A DNA stretch of 18,252 bases, from contig JBLHMO010000059.1 in the NCBI GenBank assembly GCA_047622145.1, positions 1 through 18,252 on the forward strand, in the 5' to 3' direction. A program made the translations under genes and the position numbers. The stretch comes from Litorivivens sp047622145 (GTDB taxonomy: Bacteria; Pseudomonadota; Gammaproteobacteria; Pseudomonadales; Spongiibacteraceae). Shown piece by piece: positions 9,388 through 16,349 of the stretch (position 1 is its first letter; every line of letters starts with the position of its first letter). Under the pieces are notes generated by a model. It did no database searches. It saw only the letters and a list, made by a program, of their open reading frames with translations, and had not been told where the DNA came from.

Positions 9388-9415
9388 TTTACCAATGTTT
9401 TCCAAGCGCTACAAT
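9388..9415 (+). promoter_or_regulatory. Candidate sigma70 promoter for the FixJ-type regulator
   Basis: The -10 candidate TACAAT (9410-9415) matches 5 of 6 consensus bases. The -35 candidate TTTACC (9388-9393) matches 4 of 6, with a 16-bp spacer. This would start transcription near 9422, leaving a leader of about 75 nt before the ATG at 9496. The assignment is by eye only. Confidence 0.35.
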
Positions 9416-9420
9416 GAGGG

Positions 9421-9440
9421 TTATGCGTGGCCGTGCGTAA
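9421..9440. promoter_or_regulatory. Candidate operator in the kinase/regulator divergent region
   Basis: A 20-bp imperfect dyad (TTAtGCgtGGCCgtGCgTAA, 7 of 10 pairs) also holds two direct TGCGT copies exactly 10 bp apart (9424 and 9434). It overlaps the predicted transcription start of the regulator gene and lies upstream of the kinase operon. That suggests a protein-binding site, perhaps for the FixJ-type regulator itself. Binding is inference. Confidence 0.3.
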
Positions 9441-9495
9441 GTAGCTCGGCATGTCCCAAACAGACTTAAAATAATTTCAAGATATGGGGTAAGGT

Positions 9496-10113
9496 ATGGC
9501 AACACCAGAACCGACTGTTTTTATCGTCGAAGACGACGAGGCCGTGCGTGATTCGCTGAGGCTGATGCTGGAATCCCTCGGACACGCAGTGGCGTCCTAT
9601 GGTCGAGCAGATGAATTTCTGGAAGCCTACGACCCAGAGCTGCCAGGCTGCATCGTTCTGGATATACGCATGCCGGGTATGAATGGCATGGAACTGCAGC
9701 GAAAACTCAACGCCATGACCTCCATTCTGCCGATTATCTTTGTGACCGGCCACGGTGATGTTCCGATGGCTGTGGAAGCGATGCAACAGGGCGCGGTCGA
9801 TTTTGTGCAGAAACCCTACCGCGAACAGAAGCTGCTCGACAAAATCCAGACCGCGGTTGCCCAAGATGCTGAAAACCGTCAGGAGCTGAAAGAAGTGCAG
9901 CTTATTGAGGGACGCTATGGCGACCTGACGCCCAGAGAACGGGAAGTGATGGTCATGATGGTTGATGGCAAAGCCAACAAAGTCATCGCCATTGATCTCG
10001 ACATCAGCCAGCGCACCGTTGAAATTCACCGCGCCCGCGTGATGGAAAAAATGAAGGCTCGTTCGCTAGCTCAACTCGTTCGCATGTCTATGGCGATGAA
10101 GCAGGGTAACTAA
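9496..10113 (+). CDS. FixJ/TodT/StyR-type response regulator (REC-LuxR HTH)
   Basis: Cytoplasmic two-component transcription activator of 205 aa, the standard FixJ-family length. The receiver (about residues 6-120) has acidic residues Asp13/Asp14, phospho-acceptor Asp56 in IVLDIRMPGMNG, Thr84 in FVTGHGDVPMAV and Lys106 in VQKPY. The GHGDVPMAVEAM stretch is characteristic of the FixJ branch rather than NarL. The C-terminal LuxR/GerE HTH (about 140-203) reads LTPREREVM, then QRTVEIHRARVMEKM. GGGG at 9486-9489 lies 6 nt before the ATG. It is transcribed away from the two kinase genes, and the FixL-like H-box of the soluble kinase fits it as a cognate partner. Targets are unknown; the adjacent transport and catabolic genes are the natural candidates. 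Confidence 0.95.
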   Translation: MATPEPTVFIVEDDEAVRDSLRLMLESLGHAVASYGRADEFLEAYDPELPGCIVLDIRMPGMNGMELQRKLNAMTSILPIIFVTGHGDVPMAVEAMQQGAVDFVQKPYREQKLLDKIQTAVAQDAENRQELKEVQLIEGRYGDLTPREREVMVMMVDGKANKVIAIDLDISQRTVEIHRARVMEKMKARSLAQLVRMSMAMKQGN

Positions 10114-10143
10114 CCCTTAGGCTCAAACGCCCACACTTCTTAA

Positions 10144-10169
10144 GCCGCGCTGCCCCACCTGCACGCGGC
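10144..10169. terminator. GC-rich hairpin between convergent genes
   Basis: GCCGCG (10144-10149) pairs with CGCGGC (10164-10169), and TGC/GCA pairs inside it after one bulged base, leaving a 7-nt loop. It lies between the response-regulator gene and the convergent YqcC-family gene. No T-tract follows on either strand, so function as a bidirectional terminator is only plausible. Confidence 0.4.
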
Positions 10170-10178
10170 GCCTTGGCA

Positions 10179-10493
10179 CTAGGCCTCACTAATCACTTTG
10201 TCTAGCGCCGTGATGACCTCAAGTAACGCTTTGTTACTGCTATCAAAGGCTTCTTCAGCGACAGCTCGCACCTCGCATTTAACCGGCATGGCGGCCCCCA
10301 CTTGCAGCAGCTGTCGCATTCGGGGAATGAAAATGAACTGCAGCCAATCCTGCAGAGGCATGCTGTCGACTGCAAAGGGTTCAATGCTCGCCAGAGACTC
10401 AGGTGTCGGTGGTTCCAAAGTCCACAACCCGCTAGCTCTCAGGCTTGATTCAAGATCAATCAGCAGGGATTCAATTTCGTGATGGCTGTCCAT
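10179..10493 (-). CDS. yqcC: YqcC-family (DUF446) protein
   Basis: Small soluble helical protein of 104 aa, close in length to E. coli YqcC. The hallmark core PFAVDSMPLQDWLQFIFIPRM (residues 39-59) lines up with the PF..D.M.P.EWLQW..IPRM core of E. coli YqcC as I recall it. The ATG at 10493 is chosen because GAGG lies 7 nt upstream; the frame extends to 10571 but the extra residues are Arg/His-rich and not family-like. No signal peptide or membrane segment is visible. Its biochemical role is not established. It follows dinG on the same strand after about 100 bp, so it may be the last gene of the acyltransferase-dinG operon. Confidence 0.88.
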   Translation of the reverse strand: MDSHHEIESLLIDLESSLRASGLWTLEPPTPESLASIEPFAVDSMPLQDWLQFIFIPRMRQLLQVGAAMPVKCEVRAVAEEAFDSSNKALLEVITALDKVISEA

Positions 10494-10500
10494 GAGATTA

Positions 10501-10504
10501 CCTC
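10501..10504 (-). promoter_or_regulatory. Ribosome binding site deciding the yqcC start
   Basis: GAGG on the - strand, 7 nt before the ATG at 10493. It supports the 104-residue product over the longer open frame starting at 10571. Confidence 0.6.
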
Positions 10505-10594
10505 GCTGTCGTTTGTTAGCGCGCAGGCCCGTAACGTGCACCCGGTGCCGCCGCTCGTGAACGCCGGGCAAATGACTGCCGCGGCAACAAACAA

Positions 10595-12721
10595 CTATTC
10601 AAACACCCGCCGGAACGGTGGCATCGAATCCAGCATTTTCTGACCGTAGCGCTTTGTGAGCACTCGCCTATCGAGCAAAGTAATGCGCCCGCTGTCAGAT
10701 TCCTTGCGCAGCAAGCGGCCGCTGGCCTGCACCAGCTTCAAGGCGGCGTCGGGCACAGAGATATCCATAAAGGCATTACCGTTATTTTTTTCTATCCACT
10801 CGGCCAGCGCCTGCTCGACAGGATCGTCCGGTGGCGCAAAGGGGATTTTGGCAATAATAACGTGGCGACAATAGTCGCCGGGCAAATCCACGCCCTCGGA
10901 AAAACTGGCCAGACCGAACAAGGTGCTGCGCTCGCCCTTATCTATTTTCTCGCGGTGGCAGCGCAGCATTTCGTGCTTCGACGAGTCGCCCTGTTTGATT
11001 ATCTGGGCCCGAATGTCACTCGCCAAACCTTCATAAACAGCCAGCATCTGTCGCCAGGAAGAAAACAAGGCCAAATTGCCGCGCTCACGCGCCAGCAGCT
11101 CCGGCATCATGCTGATTAAGGCCTCGGTATGCGCCTGGGCATTGCCGGCATCGCAATCCATAGCGGGCACCACCAAGTCAGCCTTTTCCGCGTAATGGAA
11201 CGGGCTGGGCACAATGGTGCATTCACTGAGTTCAGCCAAACCCGCGCGCATGCTCAAGCGCCCAAAATCACCCAGCGCCGTCAGCGTTGCCGAGGTCAGC
11301 ACCGCCGCATAGCAGCGCTTCCAGAGCGTATCGACTAGGGTATTGGCCGCCAAAATCGGGCTACAGCTGATTTCCATATCCAGCATCCCTGCGGCACTTT
11401 CAACCATACGCACCCAGCGCGCCATCGGCGGCTTTTCATTGCTGGCATCAAGCTGGTAGTTGCGCCACAAGCCGGCCTGACCCTCGGCCCGGCGCTGCAC
11501 CGTGGCAATGGCCGCCAACCAGGCCTCCAGCACCTCACGATCAATATCAGACTCGCGCTTATCCAGCGCCTCCTCGAGCGCCTTTTGCAGGTCTTCGGCT
11601 TCGGCCAGCACGGCGTAACAGGCCTGCATCAATTCTGTTGCCTGCCGTCGCATAGGCTCAGGGACAAGGCCGTGCTCAAAACGCAGCACGTCGCTGCGAC
11701 TCGACGTTTCCAGCCCCTCGGCTACCCAGCCTTCAAGCAGGGGCGCCGCCGCTTGCATAGCCTCTAGCAAAACCGCCATATGCGTGGCCAAACTATCGAC
11801 CGAAGCACGCAGCCCAGTCTGACTGGACAATTGATCCGCCATCGCCCGAACCGAGCGCAGAGTCTGGTCCAGCCAGCGTTCAGACGCGTGATAGCGCAGC
11901 TGAAAGCTGAAGTGATTAATCACTTTATCCGGTAAATGATGAGCCTCATCAAACACATAAATCGTGTCTTCGGGCAGCGGCAGAATCGCCCCACCGCCCA
12001 GTGCCAGATCAGCCAACACCAAATCGTGGTTGGCGACGATGACCTCCACATCCAGCAGATTTTCGCGGGCACTGAAGAACGCACATTCGCGGATAAAGCT
12101 GCAGCGTCGGCCGGTGCACTGCGCCGGCTCGGTGGTCAGGCGCTGCCAACTTTCGTCATCGATAGCATCGGCCCACTGATCGCGATCGCCGTCCCACTGA
12201 TTCTTGGCCAGCGCATCGGCCATAGACTGGAACAGGTGCAGCTCCTGCGCCTGTGGCTGGGCTGCTATTTCATCGGGATAGAGCAATTGATTCTGGGCAC
12301 CGCCGCCGGACAGCTGTTGATCAAGGCGGGCGTGGCAGAGATAACGCTGCCGCCCTTTGGCTAGCGCAAAATCAAAATCCAAGCCCGAGTGTTTGATGAT
12401 GTCGGGGATATCGCGCAGCAGAATTTGTTCCTGCAAGGCCACGGTGGCGGTGGCGATAACCAGGGTTTTACCGCGTGCACGCGCAATGGGTAAGGCTGCC
12501 AGAATATAGGCCAGTGTTTTACCGGTACCGGTGCCGGCCTCTACCACACACAGCGGCTTGCCGCCTTTGCGATGCCCGGCACTGTCGTGACTAATGCCCG
12601 ACAAACTACGTGCAATATGGGCAATCATCAGGCGCTGACCGTAACGCGCCTTCAGCTCTTTGGATTCCAAAAAGCGCGAATAGGCCGACTGGATTTCCTC
12701 TTTGATACTCGCCTCTACCAC
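10595..12721 (-). CDS. dinG: ATP-dependent DNA helicase DinG (Fe-S, XPD-like)
   Basis: 5'-3' superfamily 2 helicase, 708 aa (E. coli DinG is 716). It resolves R-loops and structured DNA during replication-transcription conflicts and repair. Walker A AGTGTGKT ends at Thr69 with Lys68. The Fe-S cluster cysteines are C129, C202, C207 and C213, with the same spacing as E. coli C194/C199/C205 for the last three. The DEAH box is at 257-260 (FDEAHHLPD). C-terminal helicase motifs include VLTSATL, FGLASFSEGVDLPGD and QASGRLLRKESDSG. The start is GTG at 12721, as no ATG occurs before residue 32; this lies 3 bp after the acyltransferase stop, so translation is probably coupled. I saw no LexA box (CTG-N10-CAG) upstream of the operon, unlike the SOS-induced E. 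coli gene. Confidence 0.95.
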   Translation of the reverse strand: MVEASIKEEIQSAYSRFLESKELKARYGQRLMIAHIARSLSGISHDSAGHRKGGKPLCVVEAGTGTGKTLAYILAALPIARARGKTLVIATATVALQEQILLRDIPDIIKHSGLDFDFALAKGRQRYLCHARLDQQLSGGGAQNQLLYPDEIAAQPQAQELHLFQSMADALAKNQWDGDRDQWADAIDDESWQRLTTEPAQCTGRRCSFIRECAFFSARENLLDVEVIVANHDLVLADLALGGGAILPLPEDTIYVFDEAHHLPDKVINHFSFQLRYHASERWLDQTLRSVRAMADQLSSQTGLRASVDSLATHMAVLLEAMQAAAPLLEGWVAEGLETSSRSDVLRFEHGLVPEPMRRQATELMQACYAVLAEAEDLQKALEEALDKRESDIDREVLEAWLAAIATVQRRAEGQAGLWRNYQLDASNEKPPMARWVRMVESAAGMLDMEISCSPILAANTLVDTLWKRCYAAVLTSATLTALGDFGRLSMRAGLAELSECTIVPSPFHYAEKADLVVPAMDCDAGNAQAHTEALISMMPELLARERGNLALFSSWRQMLAVYEGLASDIRAQIIKQGDSSKHEMLRCHREKIDKGERSTLFGLASFSEGVDLPGDYCRHVIIAKIPFAPPDDPVEQALAEWIEKNNGNAFMDISVPDAALKLVQASGRLLRKESDSGRITLLDRRVLTKRYGQKMLDSMPPFRRVFE

Positions 12722-12724
12722 CGG

Positions 12725-13897
12725 CTATATACTCTCTGCAGAGGGCAGACGCCGGAGTTTGGCGATAACCGCGTTGGCGTATATAGCCACCGCCTTTTCA
12801 CGAAAATCGGCGGGAATCGTTGCCATACGCTGCTCGAAAGCGGCCCGCGAGGCATCGCCGAGATCACCCAATTCGGTCAACACCTCACTGGGCAAGCGGC
12901 GCCAATCGTCGTTGCCGCACTGCTGCTTGTAAGCCCAAATATTGCTCGGTTGCAGTCGGTACTGTTCGATAATTTGGGCATCCACCGCAGCCGCCACTTC
13001 AATGGGGCTTGTGAAATCAGCGGTCAGGGGCTCACCAAAATGCACATGCACCCTGCCCTTCTGGCCGCTAATTCCCATGCCAATACTCTGCAGATCTTCA
13101 AACTCGGCCTTCAGGTACGAGCCTTGTGTTTCGCGCAGACTCAGCTCCCGAGCCTTGGCGGCATCGCAAGGGTCCCACTCATAGGAAATGGCGACCGGCA
13201 CAATGCCCAGACCTTGAATAAACTCACCGAAGTCCTCCTCACCTTTGCGCAAGCTCATACACAGCATTTTGATAATGGCCGGCTCGGTTGAGTCTATGCC
13301 ATCTTTGGCACGACCTTCACGCTGTGCCAGCCAGACCGTTGCACGTTCATCGTTCAGCGAGTGGCGAATATAGGCCGATAGGTTTTTGAAGGCCGCCAGC
13401 ATCTGACGCGGCGCGGTAGCCGAGCGTTTAACGATAAAACTTTTGTTCAAACGCATCAGGTCAGCGGCAAAGGGCTTTGCCAGCAGGTTGTCGCCAATCG
13501 CGATGCGCACGGTATCGCCACCGTTACGGTAAATAGCATAATTCACAAAGGCAGGGTCAAGCGCAATATCCCGGTGATTGCTGATCAGCAGCCAAGGTTT
13601 ACCGAGATCGATATTTTCAAGGCCGGAAACGGTAAAGCTCGCCGTCGTCGTCTCGATCATCTTATCCATATAGGTTTTGACGATGTGCTGAAACTGGCGA
13701 ACCGTTGTCACCCCACGCAGTTGGCGCCGAAGCACCCACCGCACCAGCGGTCGCAACAGGGCCGGAAACCGACTCTGCAAACGAGGCAGCCGAAGCTTTG
13801 CCATGGTATCCAGCAGCTCCGGGTCGGCGAGCAAGCGCTGCAACACCAGAGAGACTTCGGGGTCGTTATAGGGGCGAATATCGGAATAGTTGTCCAT
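12725..13897 (-). CDS. PlsB/PlsC-like glycerolipid acyltransferase
   Basis: Predicted membrane-associated acyltransferase of 390 aa that would transfer an acyl chain to glycerol-3-phosphate, a lysophospholipid or a related acceptor. The catalytic region is LLISNHRDIALDP (His108, Asp110, Asp114), then FIVKRS (154-159), resembling the GPAT F-x-x-R-R block, and REGRAKDG (Glu194-Gly195-Arg196), resembling the EGxR substrate-binding block; VPVAISYEW follows. The usual spacing is H-x4-D; here it is H-x5-D to Asp114, or H-x-D to Asp110. There is no clear transmembrane helix. The ATG at 13897 is chosen; an in-frame GTG at 13930 is the alternative, and neither has a strong ribosome site. It is followed 3 bp later by dinG. 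The acceptor is unknown; the fold call is good. Confidence 0.85.
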   Translation of the reverse strand: MDNYSDIRPYNDPEVSLVLQRLLADPELLDTMAKLRLPRLQSRFPALLRPLVRWVLRRQLRGVTTVRQFQHIVKTYMDKMIETTTASFTVSGLENIDLGKPWLLISNHRDIALDPAFVNYAIYRNGGDTVRIAIGDNLLAKPFAADLMRLNKSFIVKRSATAPRQMLAAFKNLSAYIRHSLNDERATVWLAQREGRAKDGIDSTEPAIIKMLCMSLRKGEEDFGEFIQGLGIVPVAISYEWDPCDAAKARELSLRETQGSYLKAEFEDLQSIGMGISGQKGRVHVHFGEPLTADFTSPIEVAAAVDAQIIEQYRLQPSNIWAYKQQCGNDDWRRLPSEVLTELGDLGDASRAAFEQRMATIPADFREKAVAIYANAVIAKLRRLPSAESI

Positions 13898-13959
13898 CAA
13901 AGCCAGAACCGTGTGCGATTGACGGCCCACAGACTAAGCTCGGGCCAAAACGACTAGCT

Positions 13960-13988
13960 ATTCTACAGCAAAGTCTCGGCGGCTACAG
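13960..13988 (-). promoter_or_regulatory. Candidate promoter with paired CTGTAG motifs upstream of the acyltransferase-dinG operon
   Basis: On the - strand, the -10 candidate TAGAAT (13965-13960, 5 of 6) lies 17 bp from CTGTAG (13988-13983), a poor -35 (3 of 6). A second CTGTAG (13968-13963) overlaps the -10. The two copies are exactly 20 bp apart, two helical turns, which hints at an activator or repressor pair. Evidence is by eye only. Confidence 0.3.
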
Positions 13989-14041
13989 ATTCGCGTGCGC
14001 TCTATTGTGACACCTTGTGCCGGCTACGCTGCGCTTAAACC

Positions 14042-14064
14042 GGCCTACCCTGCAATCGTAGGCC
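14042..14064 (-). terminator. Hairpin after the polytopic membrane-protein gene
   Basis: GGCCTAC (14042-14048) pairs perfectly with GTAGGCC (14058-14064) around a 9-nt loop. On the - strand, the stem comes 47 bp after the stop of the gene at 14112 and is followed by GGTTT. It is a candidate terminator separating that gene from the acyltransferase-dinG operon; the T-run is short. Confidence 0.4.
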
Positions 14065-14111
14065 TTCATAAGCCGCAGGCGTTGCAGGCAAGCTGACTAA
14101 AGGCGAGACGA

Positions 14112-14927
14112 CTAGTAAGGAGCACCTATCGCTTTAAGGTGCGGATCATTTTTCGGGTCGTCGGATACATAGCCCCCGCCGTGAAGCAGCCCAAACACAA
14201 ATGGATGGCGTTTTGCCGGCGGGGTCACGTCTTTGCTCCAAGGCGCAGGCATGCGCATCGCAAAAGAACAGCCCGTTAGGGCCACCGCCTGTAGACCGAT
14301 AAAAATCCAGTAGGCGTCGTAAACCGCGAAATAAATCAGACAAAAGGTCACGTTGGGAATGTGGGTGCAAGGCACTTTCCATTTGATCGTCCAAGGCGTG
14401 TCGTGCTCGGGTGCGATATACACATCCCAATACAAATCCTGCCACAAATATTGCCAGAGTGAAATGAAGGTATAAGCCAGTAGGAATACAGCCCACAGCG
14501 GCCAGCTGGGGACGATATTCAGGCTTAAATGCCAAAAACCCAAAAAGCATAGGGGATAGCTGACACCCCAAACTAGTCCGAACAGCAGCTGCGCTGGGAC
14601 ATCGAGTTTGCGGCCAAAGCGCAACGTCCATTTCGCCCAAACACCCCAATAGGCAATGAGCACAAACACCAGCAGTGCCGCTGTGACCGGCAAGTACCAA
14701 GCGCTTTCAATCGCCCCAAGGGGAATGAAGGGAGACGCCAGAACGGCCTCGGTAGCGCCAGTGGCCCACGCAAATAAAAAGCAGCATCCAAAATAAATAA
14801 AGGCCCGCAACCACGACGCCACCGGCGAAAACACCTCAGCCGGGTGCTGGCGATAGCGCAGCACATACAACAGCAAAAGAAGACCTGTTGCTGCCGCAAT
14901 ACCATAGTGCATTGATTCAATCGTCAC
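14112..14927 (-). CDS. Polytopic inner-membrane protein of unknown function
   Basis: A 271-aa protein I do not recognise. Hydrophobic segments are at about residues 8-23, 41-59, 78-98, 112-132, 142-162 and 191-224 (the last may be two helices), giving 6-7 membrane spans. It is rich in Trp, Tyr and Phe. After the fifth span lies a polar stretch, APEHDTPWTIKWKV (172-185), followed by THIPN (188-192); the two His residues at 175 and 189 look like an active or binding site rather than lipid-facing sequence. A hydrophilic tail of about 45 residues follows residue 225. The start is GTG at 14927, with AGAGG 8 nt upstream; the ATG at 14912 lacks a site. There is no signal peptide beyond the first span. 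It is divergent from the amidohydrolase gene. An integral-membrane enzyme or a carrier are both possible. Confidence 0.82.
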   Translation of the reverse strand: MTIESMHYGIAAATGLLLLLYVLRYRQHPAEVFSPVASWLRAFIYFGCCFLFAWATGATEAVLASPFIPLGAIESAWYLPVTAALLVFVLIAYWGVWAKWTLRFGRKLDVPAQLLFGLVWGVSYPLCFLGFWHLSLNIVPSWPLWAVFLLAYTFISLWQYLWQDLYWDVYIAPEHDTPWTIKWKVPCTHIPNVTFCLIYFAVYDAYWIFIGLQAVALTGCSFAMRMPAPWSKDVTPPAKRHPFVFGLLHGGGYVSDDPKNDPHLKAIGAPY

Positions 14928-14935
14928 GCCGCGTA

Positions 14936-14940
14936 CCTCT
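14936..14940 (-). promoter_or_regulatory. Ribosome binding site supporting a GTG start
   Basis: AGAGG on the - strand, 8 nt before the GTG at 14927. It decides for GTG over the in-frame ATG five codons further in. Confidence 0.55.
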
Positions 14941-14982
14941 TGCCTTGGCTTGGCTCCAACCGCAATTCAGCCGACCGGAACG

Positions 14983-15005
14983 CAATATTTATATTGTTAT
15001 ATCAA
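14983..15005. promoter_or_regulatory. AT-rich core of a divergent promoter region
   Basis: The 217-bp gap 14928-15144 separates two divergent genes and must hold both promoters. Its only AT-rich patch is here. It contains a small dyad AATAT-TT-ATATT (14984-14995) and, overlapping it, ATTG-N6-CAAT (14992-15005). No convincing -35/-10 pair could be assigned for either gene. The rest of the gap shows nothing I can name. Confidence 0.25.
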
Positions 15006-15144
15006 TGCATCTTATCGAGGCCATCAAGCACCTGCAAGCCGCTCATATTTGCCACCTTAAATTGACCGAATGGCCCATCGCTGAACCACGCTCTAAGGCC
15101 TATGATATTAAGCTGATACAGAATTTACTATTTGGAGCGACCCC

Positions 15145-16341
15145 ATGACTGATCTAGGCTATCGCCCGTTTGACTGCGACAACCACTACTACGAGGCCGA
15201 AGACGCCTTCACCCGCCACGTGCCTAAAAATATGCGCGCCCGCTGTGTACAGTGGGCCGAAATAGAGGGCCGAAAACGCCACGTCGTCGGCGGCAAGGTA
15301 TCCTACGCGGTGACCAACCCAACCTGGAACCCTATCGCCAAACCCGGCTCTATCTCCGACTTCCTGCGCGGCAACCCCAACAAACTCAAGCCCGAAGAGT
15401 TGATGAGCGACCCCGAACCCCTGCCCGACTGCTATATCAATCGCGACGCGCGTGTTGCCACCTTAGGCCAACAAGGTTTAGATGCGATATGGCTGTTCCC
15501 TACGCTAGGCGTACTCTATGAAGAGTTACTCAAAGACGATCTCGACGCCGTAAAAACCCAGTTCCGCGCCTTTAACCGCTGGCTAGATGAGGACTGGGGC
15601 TGCAACTACCAGAACCGTATATTCGCCTCACCGTACATCTCGCTGGCCGACGTCGATTTTGCCTGTGAAGAACTGGAGTGGGCAGTTAAGCAAGGGGCGC
15701 GCAGCGTGTGTATGCGCCCAGCCGCGGTCCAGACCCAATACGGCCCGAAGTCGCCCGCCGACCCCATGTTCGACCCCTTTTGGTCGCGCGTAAACGAGGC
15801 CGGCATTACCGTGGTGATTCACGCCTCAGACTCTGGCTACACCACCCACGGCTACGTACCCGATGGCTTCAGCAGCGGTGGCTCCAGCGCCTTCGCGTCC
15901 TGGGCACCGAATATCAAACATTTCAATATCGAACGCGCGGCTTACGATTTCCTCGTGACCGTGTGCTACGAAAAACTGTTTGAACGCTTCCCTAATGTCC
16001 GCATTGCCTCCATTGAAAACGGTGCAGAATTTTTGCCCGACTTAGTGCGCAAGCTAAAGCAGTCGCGCGATCGTATGGCCACGATGGGCTACTACAAAGA
16101 AGACCCGGTCGAGCTGTTCAAAAATCACGTATGGATCAACCCTTTTTGGGAAGACGATGTCTACGAAGTGGAAGCCATCATGGGCGCGGATCGCGTGATT
16201 TTCGGCTCGGATTGGCCGCATATTGAAGGCATGCCAACACCGATGGCTTACCTGCCGGAGCTGACAAAGTTTAATGCCGTGGATAAAAAGAAGATTTTGC
16301 GCGACAACGTTATTGACTTGAACGAGCTGAAGCCGCTCTGA
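15145..16341 (+). CDS. Amidohydrolase-2 family metal-dependent hydrolase or decarboxylase
   Basis: Cytoplasmic TIM-barrel enzyme of 398 aa in the amidohydrolase-related superfamily (ACMSD/2-pyrone-4,6-dicarboxylate hydrolase branch), which cleaves or decarboxylates ring-derived acids. Candidate active-site residues are Asp12 and His14 in FDCDNHYYE (in place of the classical HxH), His226 in VVIHASDSGY, Glu291 in ASIENGAEF, and Asp356/His359 in IFGSDWPHIEG, the conserved C-terminal Asp motif. There is no signal peptide. The ATG at 15145 is preceded by GGAG at 7 nt. It is divergent from the unknown membrane protein and convergent with the second TonB receptor. The exact reaction cannot be read from sequence; aromatic or terpenoid/steroid intermediates are guesses from the family. 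Confidence 0.88.
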   Translation: MTDLGYRPFDCDNHYYEAEDAFTRHVPKNMRARCVQWAEIEGRKRHVVGGKVSYAVTNPTWNPIAKPGSISDFLRGNPNKLKPEELMSDPEPLPDCYINRDARVATLGQQGLDAIWLFPTLGVLYEELLKDDLDAVKTQFRAFNRWLDEDWGCNYQNRIFASPYISLADVDFACEELEWAVKQGARSVCMRPAAVQTQYGPKSPADPMFDPFWSRVNEAGITVVIHASDSGYTTHGYVPDGFSSGGSSAFASWAPNIKHFNIERAAYDFLVTVCYEKLFERFPNVRIASIENGAEFLPDLVRKLKQSRDRMATMGYYKEDPVELFKNHVWINPFWEDDVYEVEAIMGADRVIFGSDWPHIEGMPTPMAYLPELTKFNAVDKKKILRDNVIDLNELKPL

Positions 16342-16349
16342 TCAAAAGT

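Noticed and set aside
9466..10029. 187-aa open frame antisense to the FixJ-type regulator
   Set aside because: The regulator on the + strand has complete receiver and HTH motifs; the antisense frame is rich in His/Phe with no motif.
10494..10594. A short palindrome TGCCGCGGCA (10577-10586) as a dinG terminator
   Set aside because: It is a 10-bp self-complementary word with no loop and no T-tract, and yqcC follows on the same strand, so read-through seems more likely.
12572..13291. 239-aa open frame on the + strand
   Set aside because: It spans the antisense of both the dinG start and the acyltransferase end; no family features, and both sense genes are well supported.
13898..13990. LexA/SOS box for dinG
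   Set aside because: I looked for CTG-N10-CAG near the operon start; only CTGTAG direct repeats occur, with no inverted partner at the right spacing.
14888..15148. 86-aa open frame on the + strand crossing the divergent gap
   Set aside because: No ribosome site, no domain, and it overlaps the start of the membrane-protein gene and the ATG of the amidohydrolase; the region is better read as a promoter gap.
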